This document shows positions 24,370-35,711 of a stretch of 64,000 nucleotides of DNA, piece after piece. The translations under genes and the position numbers were made by a program. The stretch is from contig NC_080569.1 of NCBI RefSeq assembly GCF_030253575.1, positions 11,663,001 to 11,727,000 on the forward strand, given 5' to 3'. A model generated the notes under the pieces. That model searched no databases. It was not told where the DNA came from and was given only the letters and a program-made list of their open reading frames with translations. Position 1 is the stretch's first letter; each line of letters opens with the position of its first letter. Source of the DNA: Rhododendron vialii. Its lineage: Eukaryota > Streptophyta > Magnoliopsida > Ericales > Ericaceae.

Positions 24370-24378
24370 GTCTGCCAC

Positions 24379-25074
24379 TGCTTAGGATTGAACATGGTTT
24401 GGAACTATTCATACTTTACACAGCTGTTCTAGCAAGACAGAAGTTAAGACATGCACTTGAGGTTATTATTTCTTCCGTCCCAATTTACTTGTTCTATTTG
24501 GGAAAGCGAATTTTTATGAGTACAATGATGGAACAATTTATTGTAGAAATTTTAATTCTGAATAAGATTCTCTAGATACTGCCGAGCAAAAAAAAAGATT
24601 CTCTAGATACTCTTTTGTGCATGCATGGTGAAAATGAACGAAGGAGAAAAATCATCAATATTTATAGACCAACACTGTATGTATATGTATATTACTTATA
24701 AAAAAAAAAAAAAAACACTGTATGTATATTCCATCTAAATTGTCAATGAAGTAACCAATGTGCTAAAGCTAGCTTCACCCAAACAGGAGTTGACAAGATG
24801 ATGACCACAAGAACACTTTTGGGATAATACAAAACAAACACTGCAAATTAAGGAGAATAAAAAATAAACAGGAGAATTGAAATTTATTCGATTAGTTGAC
24901 TGTCTAAATCCAACGAAAGAAACCCAACAAGGCCAGCGAGAATTCTAAGTACCAAACATAGGGTTTGCTTGTTGATCATCATCAGGTGGTGATGATGAAT
25001 GCAAGAGTGCTGCTAACTATATATATATATTTTTTAACGGCAAAGAAATTTTATTAATCTTTGAATAAGTAGTA
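24379..25074. other. Intergenic region, no gene
   Basis: AT-rich, with an A run near 24,700 and a small direct repeat (AGATTCTCTAGATACT, at about 24,565 and 24,597). Nothing recognisable is coded. Confidence 0.5.
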
Positions 25075-25288
25075 CTCCCTCCGTCCTTAAATAAGTGTCC
25101 GGCACGCAAATCTAGACCTTTAAAAAATGCATTTGTTTCGTTAAAAAAATCAAATTTTTTTCACAAATCAATAGATGGCAATTAGTTCTATTAGATTGTG
25201 GAAAAAAATTAGATTTTTTAACGAAAAATATGCATCTTTTGTAAGTCCTAGATTTGCATGCCGGACACTTATTTTGGGACGGAGGGAG
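25075..25288. mobile_element. Stowaway MITE, copy A of an adjoining pair
   Basis: It starts CTCCCTCCGTCCTTAAATAA and ends TTATTTTGGGACGGAGGGAG. It is flanked by TA at 25,073-25,074 and 25,289-25,290. Long inverted arms run through TAAGTGTCCGGCA. Confidence 0.95.
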
Positions 25289-25290
25289 TA

Positions 25291-25579
25291 TTCCCTTTGT
25301 CCATTTTTTAAATGTTCAGTTTTGTAACTCCAACTTATTAAAGAGACATTATTATTACACATTTCGCATCAACTTTTTACCTCCACTTTCCATGGCTACT
25401 CTTTATGAAGATATCATTATTACACTTTTACCCACTAATTAACTTTTCAAAGATGAATATATTTTTAGAGGTAAAATGAAAAAAATATTTTTCTCCACTA
25501 ACTTTACAAAATGAACATTTATTATTAGGGATGACAGACCGAAATAGAATACTAGACTCTAATAAAGGAATGGAGGGAG
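25291..25579. mobile_element. Stowaway-like MITE, copy B, sharing a TA with copy A
   Basis: It begins TTCCCTTTGTCCATTTTTTA immediately after the TA that ends copy A. It ends in GGAATGGAGGGAG before TA at 25,580-25,581. Inverted inner words AAATGTTCAG / AAAATGAACATTT support one element. It is more decayed than copy A. Confidence 0.8.
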
Positions 25580-25581
25580 TA

Positions 25582-26641
25582 CAAAGACGAAAGGGAACAT
25601 GGATAAAACGACATCAACTTGCAGCAAACATCTCGACGAGATTGGCAGATATGCATTAGAACAATGCTATGCCAATCCAGAAACGAGGAAAAGAGTTGGC
25701 CAGAGCCAACCCAAATTAAGAAACAAAGTAGGTAGCACTTGTAGCTCCATACATACTGGCATAGATTTAGGGCATAGATATATAGTACTTGCATGCGCCA
25801 CTACATTTACAAGAACAAACTGTCAGAAAAAATCATTACGAAAAATCAGATCTTCAAAAAAATGTTTCTTAGGAACGAAAGAAAATCAATAAAATTTGAA
25901 TACATATGAATAACAGTGCTATATCAATGGAATTTATTTACATCTGGCGGACTTAAATAACATGACATAATATATAGATCAAAAACTAGTATTTGAATGA
26001 AGTTGAAACTATTAATTAACCAATGAAATCGAGGTCTGTGTTTTACGCGGTGCCCTTAAAATTTGTTAGTTAGTTTTACAAGTAAAATTTCTAGAGCAAT
26101 CTGTTTTCAGAATAATATACTCCTAGAAATTAAGGTATTCTTGATTCGTTTATTAGACTGTGTCCATTGATTTTTTTTTGGCAACGGAGGAACAACTCTA
26201 TAGCCAAGCCACTAAATAAATCGGCCGACTGTACAATTCAAACCTTCGAGAGAGCTAGCGGCGCCTCACCAATCACGGCCTCGCACTTACTACAGGGTAC
26301 TCACCCTGAAGTAAAATTCACCAAGAAGCTTATAGTTCCCTCATGCAATCACACCTATAGCTGAAGAAACATACAAATACATCAATCCTCAACTTCCTTT
26401 CCTAAACAATTGGCATGAAGAAAGAGATTTATATCATAGAGAAGATTACCATGTACCCCTTTAATAACAAAGAAGAAAATCAGTAAACATTAATTCCTGT
26501 CCCATTTTCACTAAAAATCGTAGCTAACTAATACAAAGTCATCAACACAACCACAAAAAATACAACAAAAAGAGGAGATTGATATATCTTCACACATGAT
26601 GAACCTTTTTTTTTGGTAGTTAAATGATGATCCTTTAACTT
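25582..26641. other. Intergenic region between MITEs and the zinc-finger gene
   Basis: AT-rich sequence. The part just below 26,642 may be the 3' flank of the STOP1-like copy. No gene is recognised; the frames at 25,599 and 26,167 lack domains. Confidence 0.5.
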
Positions 26642-27341
26642 TCACCTATTATTCACTCTAATTTGCACCTGATTGCGGCGTTGTTGTTGTTGTTCGACTT
26701 TCCCCATCACCTTCGTTGTCGTCGTCGTGCCACAGGCCGGAGGAGTCGCTGGAGTGTGCCCGACGAACAAAGCACAGTGACCCAGAAGCTTATCCTTCCT
26801 AGAAAAAGTGGTCCCGCACGAACACACCCACTTCAAATCCCCGCAGTGCTTCTCATGAGTCCTCAAATCCGAGAGCACCGAAAACTGCTTCTGGTTGCAC
26901 CTCTTGTACACGTACATCTTCGGGCAGTGGCTCCTCTTGTAGTGATTCTTCACGCAGATCATCGACTTCAGCGGCTGGAACTTGGCGTGCTTCCGGTTCC
27001 ACCTACAGCCTTCGTGCGGGCACGAGTATTTCCTCGGCAGCATCATCGTGCCGTCCTTGTCTCCGTCATCGCAACCTGCGCCCGTGATATGTATTGTTGT
27101 TAATATTCTTCATCGGGTTGCTCAACGCCGCGCTTGACTTGTACTCATCCCCATGAGCCCTCATGTGCATCCTCAGGTTGGCGTCGCGCTTGAATCCTTT
27201 CCCACAGACTTGGCAATAGTGGGTGTACTTCGCCAGTAAATCTGCCGCATCCAGCTCTATAATATCGTAGTTCTTCGGCGATCCTTCGTTGTTTTCGTGA
27301 GATACAGTGAAAGAGATCAGGGTAGAAATGTCAAACTGCAT
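26642..27341 (-). pseudogene. STOP1-like C2H2 zinc-finger factor, truncated and frameshifted
   Basis: Two adjacent minus-strand frames join into the C-terminal half of a STOP1 (SENSITIVE TO PROTON RHIZOTOXICITY) type transcription factor. The first part (27,341-27,066) has [20 protein letters not shown], then finger 1 with [17 protein letters not shown]. The second (27,046 down to 26,642) has finger 2 (CPHEGC...HYKRSHC), finger 3 and finger 4 ([13 protein letters not shown]). The frame changes by one base near 27,070-27,090, in the linker before MLPRKYSC. In finger 3 the first zinc ligand reads Y (MYVYKRCN) where the family has C. An in-frame TAA lies just before the Met at 27,341, and the usual ~200-residue N-terminal region is absent. 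STOP1 proteins are nuclear factors for low-pH and aluminium tolerance. One-base sequencing error is the alternative to true decay, but it would not explain the Cys loss or the truncation. Confidence 0.75.
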
Positions 27342-28861
27342 CAAAATGTTGTGGCCTTAAAACAAAGGCTCGTCGTGGCATTATCGCCTCTCAATAGTAA
27401 TATGTACAGATGTACTGTAATATATATTATAGTAGGGCTTCAATTTTGGATCAAAATTTAAAAATTAAAAGCGGTCGCTTTTCTCGCCTCCTCTATGAGC
27501 CGACTGCCCAAACGGCAGAAAAGTTGTTTCCTTAAATGTTCAGCTGAATGATTAGCCAATTGAAGTCCTATCCACGTGATGAATTGAAAAAAAAAAAAAA
27601 CACTAGGCATTATTGAGGCTAACATTGATAAATCTAGCTAGCAAAAGTAATTTTCACTGTTTCCAATCTTACGAGAAAGGGCACAGACATGGTTTGCGAT
27701 AAAAAGAAAAATTTCGGGCTAGATGATCTTGTAAACTTATTTTTCTTCTTTATTTTGTATATATTATTCATTTTTTTTTGAACTTTTGTAAAATTTGCAT
27801 TGTATTTTTTGAATTAATCATTTGTCTCAACAGGAAGAGTCTACAAAGTACAAAATTATATATATAATGAAAAACAAAAAAAAAATTCACTAAAGACGAA
27901 AAAAATATCAAATAGTTATCTTACTTTTCTATAGTGTCATCTTATTTGAATTTTTTCAACATCGGTTCATTTATGTATATGTTTCCCATTCGTCTTGTCG
28001 AGAGACGAATGATTAACCCTAAAAATTAGGATGAAAAACTAAACAAAAAATTACCAAAATTAAAACATATATTAAAATAAATTTCAAACTTATAAGTTTA
28101 CAAAAATGCTTAAATGTACCAACCTTGCCCACTCAAGATTATTGGGGCTTGTCAGGAAAATGTTGCGATATCATCAAAGATTTGAGAAACAAAAAGTTTA
28201 CTTAGAAAAAAGTTTGAATTTTCCTTGAAAACTTTGTATTATTTTTAAATTAACTTCTTTTTTTTTTGCACATTAGACATTTATTTTAGAACGGAAAGAG
28301 TACATAACAATCTAAGTCCTTTCAGCTCCCACATGCAACAGTATTAGTTTACAATAACTTAACATACAGATCCTTTTCATGCAATTGCAAAGCCCAATTG
28401 ATAACCAAAAAAATACACAGGTCATTACAGCAGGTTAGGTATTTACAGAGGGAAAAAAGAACCACACAGATAACAAACTAAGAGAAAAGCTTTATTACGG
28501 AAATTTCCGAAAATAAACGTTTACAAAGCCAAATTGTATGTGTTCAAAGTGTATTGAACGGTCTCGGATTTTATAAAAACTCTTCGAGCGAACAAATTTT
28601 TTTAAAATCTAGACCGTCCAATGCTGAAACGAACGACTGAAAACGTGCAGCTCCGCTAACGACTTATTCACGGCTCCTCCATGTATAAGCCAACCTCAAC
28701 ACACAAACCTATCAAAGCTAACCCCTAAACTGTTGACAAAAAAACTAACCCCTACCAAGCATAAGTAAATACGTACGTAACAAAATATTTGACCTAAAAA
28801 AGGTCTACATTCACTTGTACCTATACATATGGTTCCACTACCACTGCTATCTCAAACACTG
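27342..28861. other. Intergenic region, no gene
   Basis: Strongly AT-rich. About 28,500-28,670 has GAACGGTCTCGGATTTTATA / AAAATCTAGACCGTCC inverted words like those inside the MULE MITEs elsewhere in this window. The segment next to 28,862 probably includes the 3' UTR of the H2B gene. Confidence 0.5.
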
Positions 28862-30380
28862 CTAAGACTTGGACCTACCACCGCCTCCTGCAGCGGCGGT
28901 GCTGGCCAAATACGCTTTTACAGCCTTGGTGCCCTCAACAACGGCGTGCTTCCCCAGCTCGCCGGGCAAAACAAGCTGCACTGCCGCCTGGATCTCGCTC
29001 GACATCAGCGTCTTCCGCCCCGTGTACTTGAGCAGCCGAGCCGCCTCGTCCGCCAGCCGCTCGAACATGTCGTTCACGAAGTTGTTGAGCACCGTCATGG
29101 CCTTGGATGATACGCCCAACTCAGGGTGGACTTGCTTCAGCACTCTATACGCGTACCTCTTGTACACTTCGCCGGTGTTGGAAGCCGTTCTACGCCTTCC
29201 TGGTCTCCTCCCCCTCCTCTTCTTTCCGCTCTCTTTACCTTCGTGGGTCGCCTTCGTTTTCTCAATCTCTTGAGCTGGTTGTGTAGTCTTCTTCTTTTCT
29301 GTGTCATCTGTTGGAAAGTCACCAAATTTGTAAAAATATCTAGAAAGATTGCAGTAACACTACATAAGAGTATCATTATTGAAACTTTTTTCTTCTGAAA
29401 ATCGCAGGATACATGAAAACCCATCAATGAAAATGTAACTCCTGTTCATTCTTCTTTCATATACACTTTCATGGATGAGTTTTCATGTACCCAACCAAAC
29501 CTCAAAACCTCTTTTCCGTCATGTGGATGATAAAATTATATGTATTTTTTGTACATTAATTGTGATAGTCCACGAGATAACCAAGTTTAATAATGTAACT
29601 AATAAAAAAATAAGTTCATTATAGGGTAGAAACAAAGAAAATAGAGGAAAAGCCCCTTTACGGGAAGTACACCATAGTTCTCACATGAGCGTGTAGAGAT
29701 TCAAACTTTTAACCTCCTAGTTTGATGAAAAAACCCTAGGCAACCGAATTAGTGCCAGTGGGTTAATGCGGTAGTTTCATCCATGTGGAAATGATCCAAC
29801 TTCTCCACCGAGATTAAGACACAAAATTTAATAAGCAAGTAAAATACTAATAAACAAAAGTAAGATGAGGTTTGAGCCCTTAATTTAGAATATATGTACA
29901 TATATATAAGTTGCATATAGTAGTACTACTATTTAATAAAGAATAAATTCAGAATCAAAAAAAATATTCTTAACCTCCGTGGGTCTTGTACTTCTGGCCG
30001 TCTTCTTTCTTTGTTGGTGGAACCCTTTGATCCTCTGTTTCTTCTACGGTTTCTCCTTGCTCTTCTTCTTGTGTTTCCTCATCTTCGTCTCCCTGTTCTT
30101 GTTCTTTTTCTTGTTCTTGGACTACATCCTCTCTTTCAAGTGGCTGCTTATCTTGTGCTTTACTACTATCTTCAACAACAACAATCTTTCTCTTTCTAGT
30201 ACTAGTACTAGGATAACTAGGAGTTACAAGTACCTCTTCTTGTTCTTGTTCTTCACATTGATCCAAGAGGGTCTGGTTTCCCTCAACCACAGCAACTTGC
30301 ACAGTTTGTTGGACAACTCTCCTGGTTGTCCTCACCACTGTCCCCACCACATTCCCTTGCTGCTTCTTCTTAGGCCCCAT
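28862..30380 (-). CDS. Histone H2B variant with long N-terminal tail (H2B.8/H2B.S-like), 283 aa
   Basis: Two coding exons on the minus strand: 30,380-29,975 (406 nt) and 29,307-28,862 (446 nt), joined across a 667-bp GT-AG intron (donor GGAG|GTTAAG, acceptor TTCCAACAG|AT). The total is 284 codons including stop, so the join keeps frame. Residues 1-182 form a long tail: MGPKKKQQG, a Val/Thr/Arg stretch, an acidic Gln/Glu-rich part at about 65-125, then a basic patch ([12 protein letters not shown] at 164-175). From residue 184 there is a complete H2B histone fold: [36 protein letters not shown] and [12 protein letters not shown]. The C-terminus [20 protein letters not shown] is extended, and Ala replaces the Lys that is ubiquitinated in canonical AVTKFTSS. 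Ordinary plant H2B is ~140-150 residues and intronless. The long tail matches the angiosperm H2B.8/H2B.S class, reported in sperm and seeds and linked to chromatin compaction. Ortholog status is inference. Confidence 0.87.
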
Positions 30381-31407
30381 CTCTCTCTCTCTCTCCTCGG
30401 ATTTCCTTAGCTTTTTAATTCCCTCTCTCTGAATCCGTTTCAAACTTTGGAAGTGGATAAAAACAGAGCCAAAGAGGAGTTGGTTTTTTTCACCGTTCTG
30501 TTTTTGCAAACTGGCTCTGGGGGTTTCCAGAGAGTTGGCACGTGGGTGACAGGTGTCAATGCTGTTTTAGTAGGAGTAATGGCCACGTGGGTGAAGGGTA
30601 AAAGCGAAAAAGGTGTGATGGGATTTTCGTTTGGAGGGAATTTTCAAGATCCTCATCCAACTAGATCAATCTTTCTTGTTCTTTACCCTCAAAAGTCAAA
30701 ACTTCTATCCCCTGCCAATGGGTTTGTCTCTTTTTTTTATCCTAGGCGGGATCAGCTCCTCCCTAGATTCGGCCAATTGTTCAATACTTCACCGGCACAC
30801 AATCTGGGTTATTTCTCGTCTCCCAATCACCTGAATGATAATAGTTTTTGCATAATTTGTCGCAACGTAAATAATTGAAAGTACCATGTAGGTAATGTCA
30901 GAGAATACTCCGAAAATGTTGAACAATATATTAATCGATTCGGGCGTTCTATTTATCATTTGTAAGCATGCATTTGTTGAGCATACTACTTTGATATGTG
31001 CTTAGTGAGTGCATTAATTATGTAACGGATTCAATTAATCTTATATTGTATCAATAAAAGATGGTCGAAACCGCATTTTGTATCGGTGTGTGAGTGTTTT
31101 TTAGGAGATAAATACGAGTATATGTCAAAATCATATTATTGGTTGAAATTTTACTAACACTAATTTTTTTTTATCATGAGATGATTGATGCCTAAAAGAT
31201 GTCTAAAAGATAAACGAATCTTATTATCAAATTAGGTCCAGGATGGATCCACAAATGTGCCAGCATGATAGCGTAAGAGAGGCAATTAGCGATGATTACC
31301 TATGCAACTATTTCAAATTTCCCCTTTGTGCTCTACTAGTACTTTTCTATGTACTACCTAAGTGTCTATGCCCGAAACTTTTTAGATTTTTGAATGCAAT
31401 AAAATTG
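30381..31407. other. Promoter side of the H2B variant and intergenic DNA
   Basis: CTCTCTCTCTCTCTCC at 30,381-30,396 is immediately upstream of the H2B ATG. An in-frame upstream Met at 30,509 exists, but it gives a non-conserved extension. Farther out the sequence is AT-rich and without recognisable genes. Confidence 0.5.
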
Positions 31408-31425
31408 AATAGTAATCCTTTAATC
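31408..31425. repeat. Target-site duplication, left copy, of the large LINE
   Basis: AATAGTAATCCTTTAATC is repeated exactly at 40,307-40,324. An 18-bp perfect direct repeat on both sides of a poly(A)-tailed element is the signature of target-primed reverse transcription. Confidence 0.9.
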
Positions 31426-31702
31426 TTTGCTTCTATTATTACGGAGCACGAGTCTCTTGACAAAGCCCTAAAACCAAGATCGATCGATCCTTCTCGTCGC
31501 GTCACTGTTCCGCCTGTCATCACCGCCGGTCGTCACCACTATTCGTCGTCTCTCTCGTCTTCCAGTTCATGAAAGAGGACATGGCATTTCGACTGGTTTC
31601 TTCGTTCCTTGCTTGATCTCTCCTCTGAATATCGTTCTTCTTTCCGGTAATTGCTCTTGATTTTTCCTCCTTTGCTTTTGATCTTTGTGATTTCTGAATT
31701 CT

Positions 31703-33379
31703 ATGGTGGGTACGGGCACAATTGAGTGTAACTCTATGTGTGTTGGTGATGTTAAGATTGACCTAATTCCTGCTTCTAATCTGCAATCTGCTGAGCTTGG
31801 TCTGAATTTACTAAATTCCCCTGGTGGTTCGATGGATAATGTTGGGGTATCTTCGAGGAACTATTCTAGGGTTGTCAATCCAAGTGTTTCCCCGCTTCCA
31901 AACCCTATCCTTAATGGCAATCGACTTGATTTTTTGGAGCAGATTACTGTCCCTGTTACTGACTCTTTAAGCCCTTGTGCTTCATTTCCCCCCCCCCCCC
32001 TGTGAGCCAGCTTGGGGTGGTGTATTGTGGAGAAAATCACCCCAAAACTGGTCCTTCATGGAGTTCTGTGGTGGCTAATACTGTGTTTGATGGTGGTGTT
32101 GGTTCCAAATCTGTTCCTAGTCCTAATAGGATGAAACTTGAATATATTCCTCCCTTGATTGTTAATGATAGAATTGTGGTATCCCCCTATGTGGAAGTTG
32201 AGGAATTAAGGCATCCTAAGTGGCAAAGATGTATTGTGGGCCACTTTTTGGATAAGAAGTTGGCCTTTACTGCAGTTCAACATATGGCCATGAAGATCTG
32301 GGCTAAGTTTGGTATTCGGGAGGTACTTTCAAATGATAAGGGCTTCTTCTTCTTCATGTTTGAGGGGGAGAAGTTCAGATAATTACTGGAATCAGGGCCA
32401 TGGCATTTTTGGGGTAAACTTCTTATCCTTAAGCTTTGGCACCCGCATCTTAAACTAGACAAGGAACAGCTTTCGCAAATACCTCTTTGGGTTCATTTCT
32501 TTAACGTACCTTTAGAAATGTGGACTGGGCCTGGTCTTAGCCATATTGCTAGTTTTGTTGAACGTCCTTTGTTTGTTGATCATTTGACTGAGTCTGGTCG
32601 AAGGTTGAGTTTTGCTAAGATCTACGTGGAAGTTGATTGCTCCTCTCCTCTCCCGGATTCTTTTGATCTAAAGTATGCTAATGGCGATGTGGAGGTGATT
32701 CGCATTCAATACCCTTGGAAACCTTAGGTGTGTTCTTTATGTCAGTTTTGGACATGGGGATGCTCACTATCCTTTGAAAGTTAAGGAGATGGCAAAGGAA
32801 ACTAAAAAGGCTACTGGTACTAATGGTAAGAATGGCGTGGTGGATGCCAATACATGGCAAACGGTTGGTTCCTTGCGACAAGATATTGTACCTGGTGTGG
32901 AACTCCGGTCTCATGTTTCTCTTCAGGCAGCCATTGCCTCTACTAGTGTTACTGGTGCCGTTAAGCCTACCTCTATTTCTACTAGGTTTGCAAGTGGTAT
33001 AGCTATTCCAATCTCTCCAACTAAGAATGCTCCTCCTGTGTTGATTAATGCTGAGATTGGCAAACAAACTATTTTTATGTCCTCAGGGGATAAGGTAATC
33101 TCCGTGCCTAGCAAATTTGCTGTTTTGGATGCCATTAGGCTCAATATGGACGTTGGTTCAATTCCTGAGGCTACTGCTCTACCTGTTGCTACTGGTGATG
33201 GATTACCGGATGAGGTAACTGCTGAGTGTGCTATGTTGGATATGGATTTCACTGTTGTCCCTCAATCTCCGTCCACTCCCTTTCCAGCTCCTGATGGAAA
33301 GAAAAAGGGTGGCAAGGGAGGTGGTAATGTTCCTGCCAAAGGTGGTGGTGGGAAAGGGGGAAGGAAGAACAAACGTTAA
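31703..33379 (+). pseudogene. LINE ORF1 (DUF4283 / zinc-knuckle protein), broken
   Basis: The nucleic-acid-binding ORF1 is readable in pieces. An N-terminal part (31,703-32,005) ends at a C10 homopolymer near 31,989-31,998, where the frame slips. A DUF4283-like segment follows (WQRCIVGHFLDKKLAF...), with a stop at 32,380. The next segment contains VPLEMWTGPGLSHIASFV. At about 32,728-32,780 the CCHC knuckle is damaged, with a frameshift and Tyr for Cys in the frame that keeps FGHGDAH. The C-terminal segment (32,774-33,379) is a Gly/Lys-rich tail. ORF1 proteins coat LINE RNA; this one cannot be made intact. Confidence 0.8.
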
Positions 33380-35711
33380 AATTCAGGATAGCTAGTTGGA
33401 ATATAAGGGATATTAACAACCCCTTAAAACAAAAAGAGGTTAGATCCCTTATTGATTCACAACGTTTGAGTCTCTGTGGTGTTTTGGAATCTAAGGCAAG
33501 GAAGGATAATCTTCCTACCATTTACAACAGAAGTTTTCCTTTTTCTTGGTATTTTTTGGATAACTCTGGTAATCAAGAGATTGCTCGGATTATTCTTGGT
33601 TGGGACCCTAGTTGTCAACATGTCTCTTTGATTTTTAGTTCTACTCAATTGATCTGTGTACAAGTTACTTGTCTATATACTCAGCAGATGTTTTATGCTT
33701 CAGTTGTTTATGGAGCTAATTCTGTAGTTGATAGGAGAATTCTCTGGTCTACCATGAGATCTCTGTATTTTGCTATTGGTGATTCCTCTTGGATTCAGAT
33801 GGGAAACTTTAGTGTTGCTCTTCGAAGCTCTGAAAGAGTAGGGGGGTTTGATAGTGCTGCTGCTTCTAAATTTTGTCAATGCTTTTTTGATACAAATATG
33901 GAGGAGTTGGTTACTAAGGGATGCTGGTTCACATGGTCTAATCAGAGAGGTGGTGGTGGTGCTAATATGAGTAGGATAGATAGGGTGGTGGTCAATGGTT
34001 GTTGGCTGGATTTGTTCCCTGAATCAGAGGCAATAGCTCATGTTCCAGGTATTTCTGATCACTGCTCCTTGTTGGTTACTGTTTTTGAGGAAGCACGATG
34101 TAGAAAGCCTTTTAGATTTTACAATTTCTGGATGAAGAATCATCAGTTTAAGGCCTTGGTTATAAACTCTTGGGTCCAACCTCAGTCTGGGTCTGCAATG
34201 CTTAGTTTCTCCCTTAAACTCAAAAGATTGAAGCCTGTTTTAAGGAATCTGAATTCCCAATGTTTCTCGAATATTTTTGGAAGAGTTATAGAGGCTCGAT
34301 CCAATATGGAATTACTTCAAGCTTAGTGTTTACTAAATCCAGGGGATGATAGCATTAGGGATTTGGAAAAAGATGCTGTCAGAACATACATGGAATTAAA
34401 TGCTGCAGAGGAATCTTTTAAAAAGCAAAAGTCGAGGGTGAATTGGTTGGCACTTGGTGATAATAATACAAAGTTCTTCCATCATAAAGTTAGTTATCAT
34501 AGAGTAAGGAACAAGATTCTTAGCTTGATTACTGCTGATGGAAATCGGTTGGATAAACCTGCGGACGTTCAACACGAGGTTATCCAATACTTTAAAGGTC
34601 TTCTGGGTACAAAATTCATGCAACGACAGGATGCTAGAGCTTCTTTACAGCAGATTATTAGAAGGAAAGTTCCTACCCATATGAAAGAGGACCTGGTGAA
34701 GCCAATTCTGATTGATGAGGTTCGGGCTGCCCTAAATTCTATTAAAGGGGATAAGGCTCCAGGATCGGATGGGTTTTTTTCAAGTTTTTTCTAGCAGAAC
34801 TGGGATATAGTAGGGCAGGATTTGGTTGCAGCTGTGATGCTCTTCTTTGAGAAAGGGTATATTCTACGGGAGTGGAACTCTACAGCCTTGACCTTGGTGC
34901 CTAAGATTCCAAACCCTTCTATGGCAAAAGATTACAGACCTATTGCTTGTTGCAATGTGGTGAACAAAGTCATAACTAAGTTCATTGCTAACCGGATGCA
35001 GCAGACTTTACCCTTGGTCATTAGTCAAACCCAATCTGCTTTCATTAAAGGGAGGAGTATTGAAGATAATATTCTTCTTATGCATGAATTGATAAGAAAT
35101 TATCACAGAGATGCAGGGCCCCCTAGATGTGCCATAAAGATAGATATCATGAGAGCTTTTGATTCTGTAGATTGGGATTTTTTGTTAGACACCATGGTGG
35201 CTATGGGTTTTCCGCATATTTTTGTTGGTTGGATTAGGGCTTGTGTTACTACTCCCATGTTTTCTATAATGATGAATGGTGGGCTGGTGGGGTACTTTCC
35301 AGGAGCTAGAGGCCTAAGGCAGGGGGATCCCATCTCCCCTTACCTTTTCTTAATTGTCATGGAAGCTTTTTCCTCTCTGCTGCAGTTTAACATTGAGACT
35401 GGTAATTTTAGATTTCATTTGAGATGCCAAGAGTTAGGGATCTCTCATGCCATGTTTGCAGATGATCTAATTGTTTTTTGTGGTGCTCATGAAGAATTTC
35501 TGAGAATCATTATGAATACCCTCAAAAAGTTTCATAGCTATTCTGGTTTGCAGCCCAATATGATGAAAGTGCTTATTACTTTTCTAGTGTGCCTACTGCT
35601 CTTAAGCTGTCTCTTATCGATGTAATGGGTATTTCAGAGGGTCATCTCCCTGTGAAGTATTTAGGGGTGCCTTTAATCAGCTCAAGGCTTACCTCTACTG
35701 ATTGTATTGTC

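Noticed and set aside
28862..29167. A 101-residue H2B lacking its N-terminus (pseudogene reading)
   Set aside because: The apparent start is GTG, and the frame continues upstream through a basic tail to a good acceptor at 29,308 that joins exon 1 in frame.
30381..30509. Upstream Met at 30,509 as H2B start
   Set aside because: It adds 43 residues of unrelated sequence across a CT-rich leader; the Met at 30,380 gives the expected short basic N-terminus MGPKKK.
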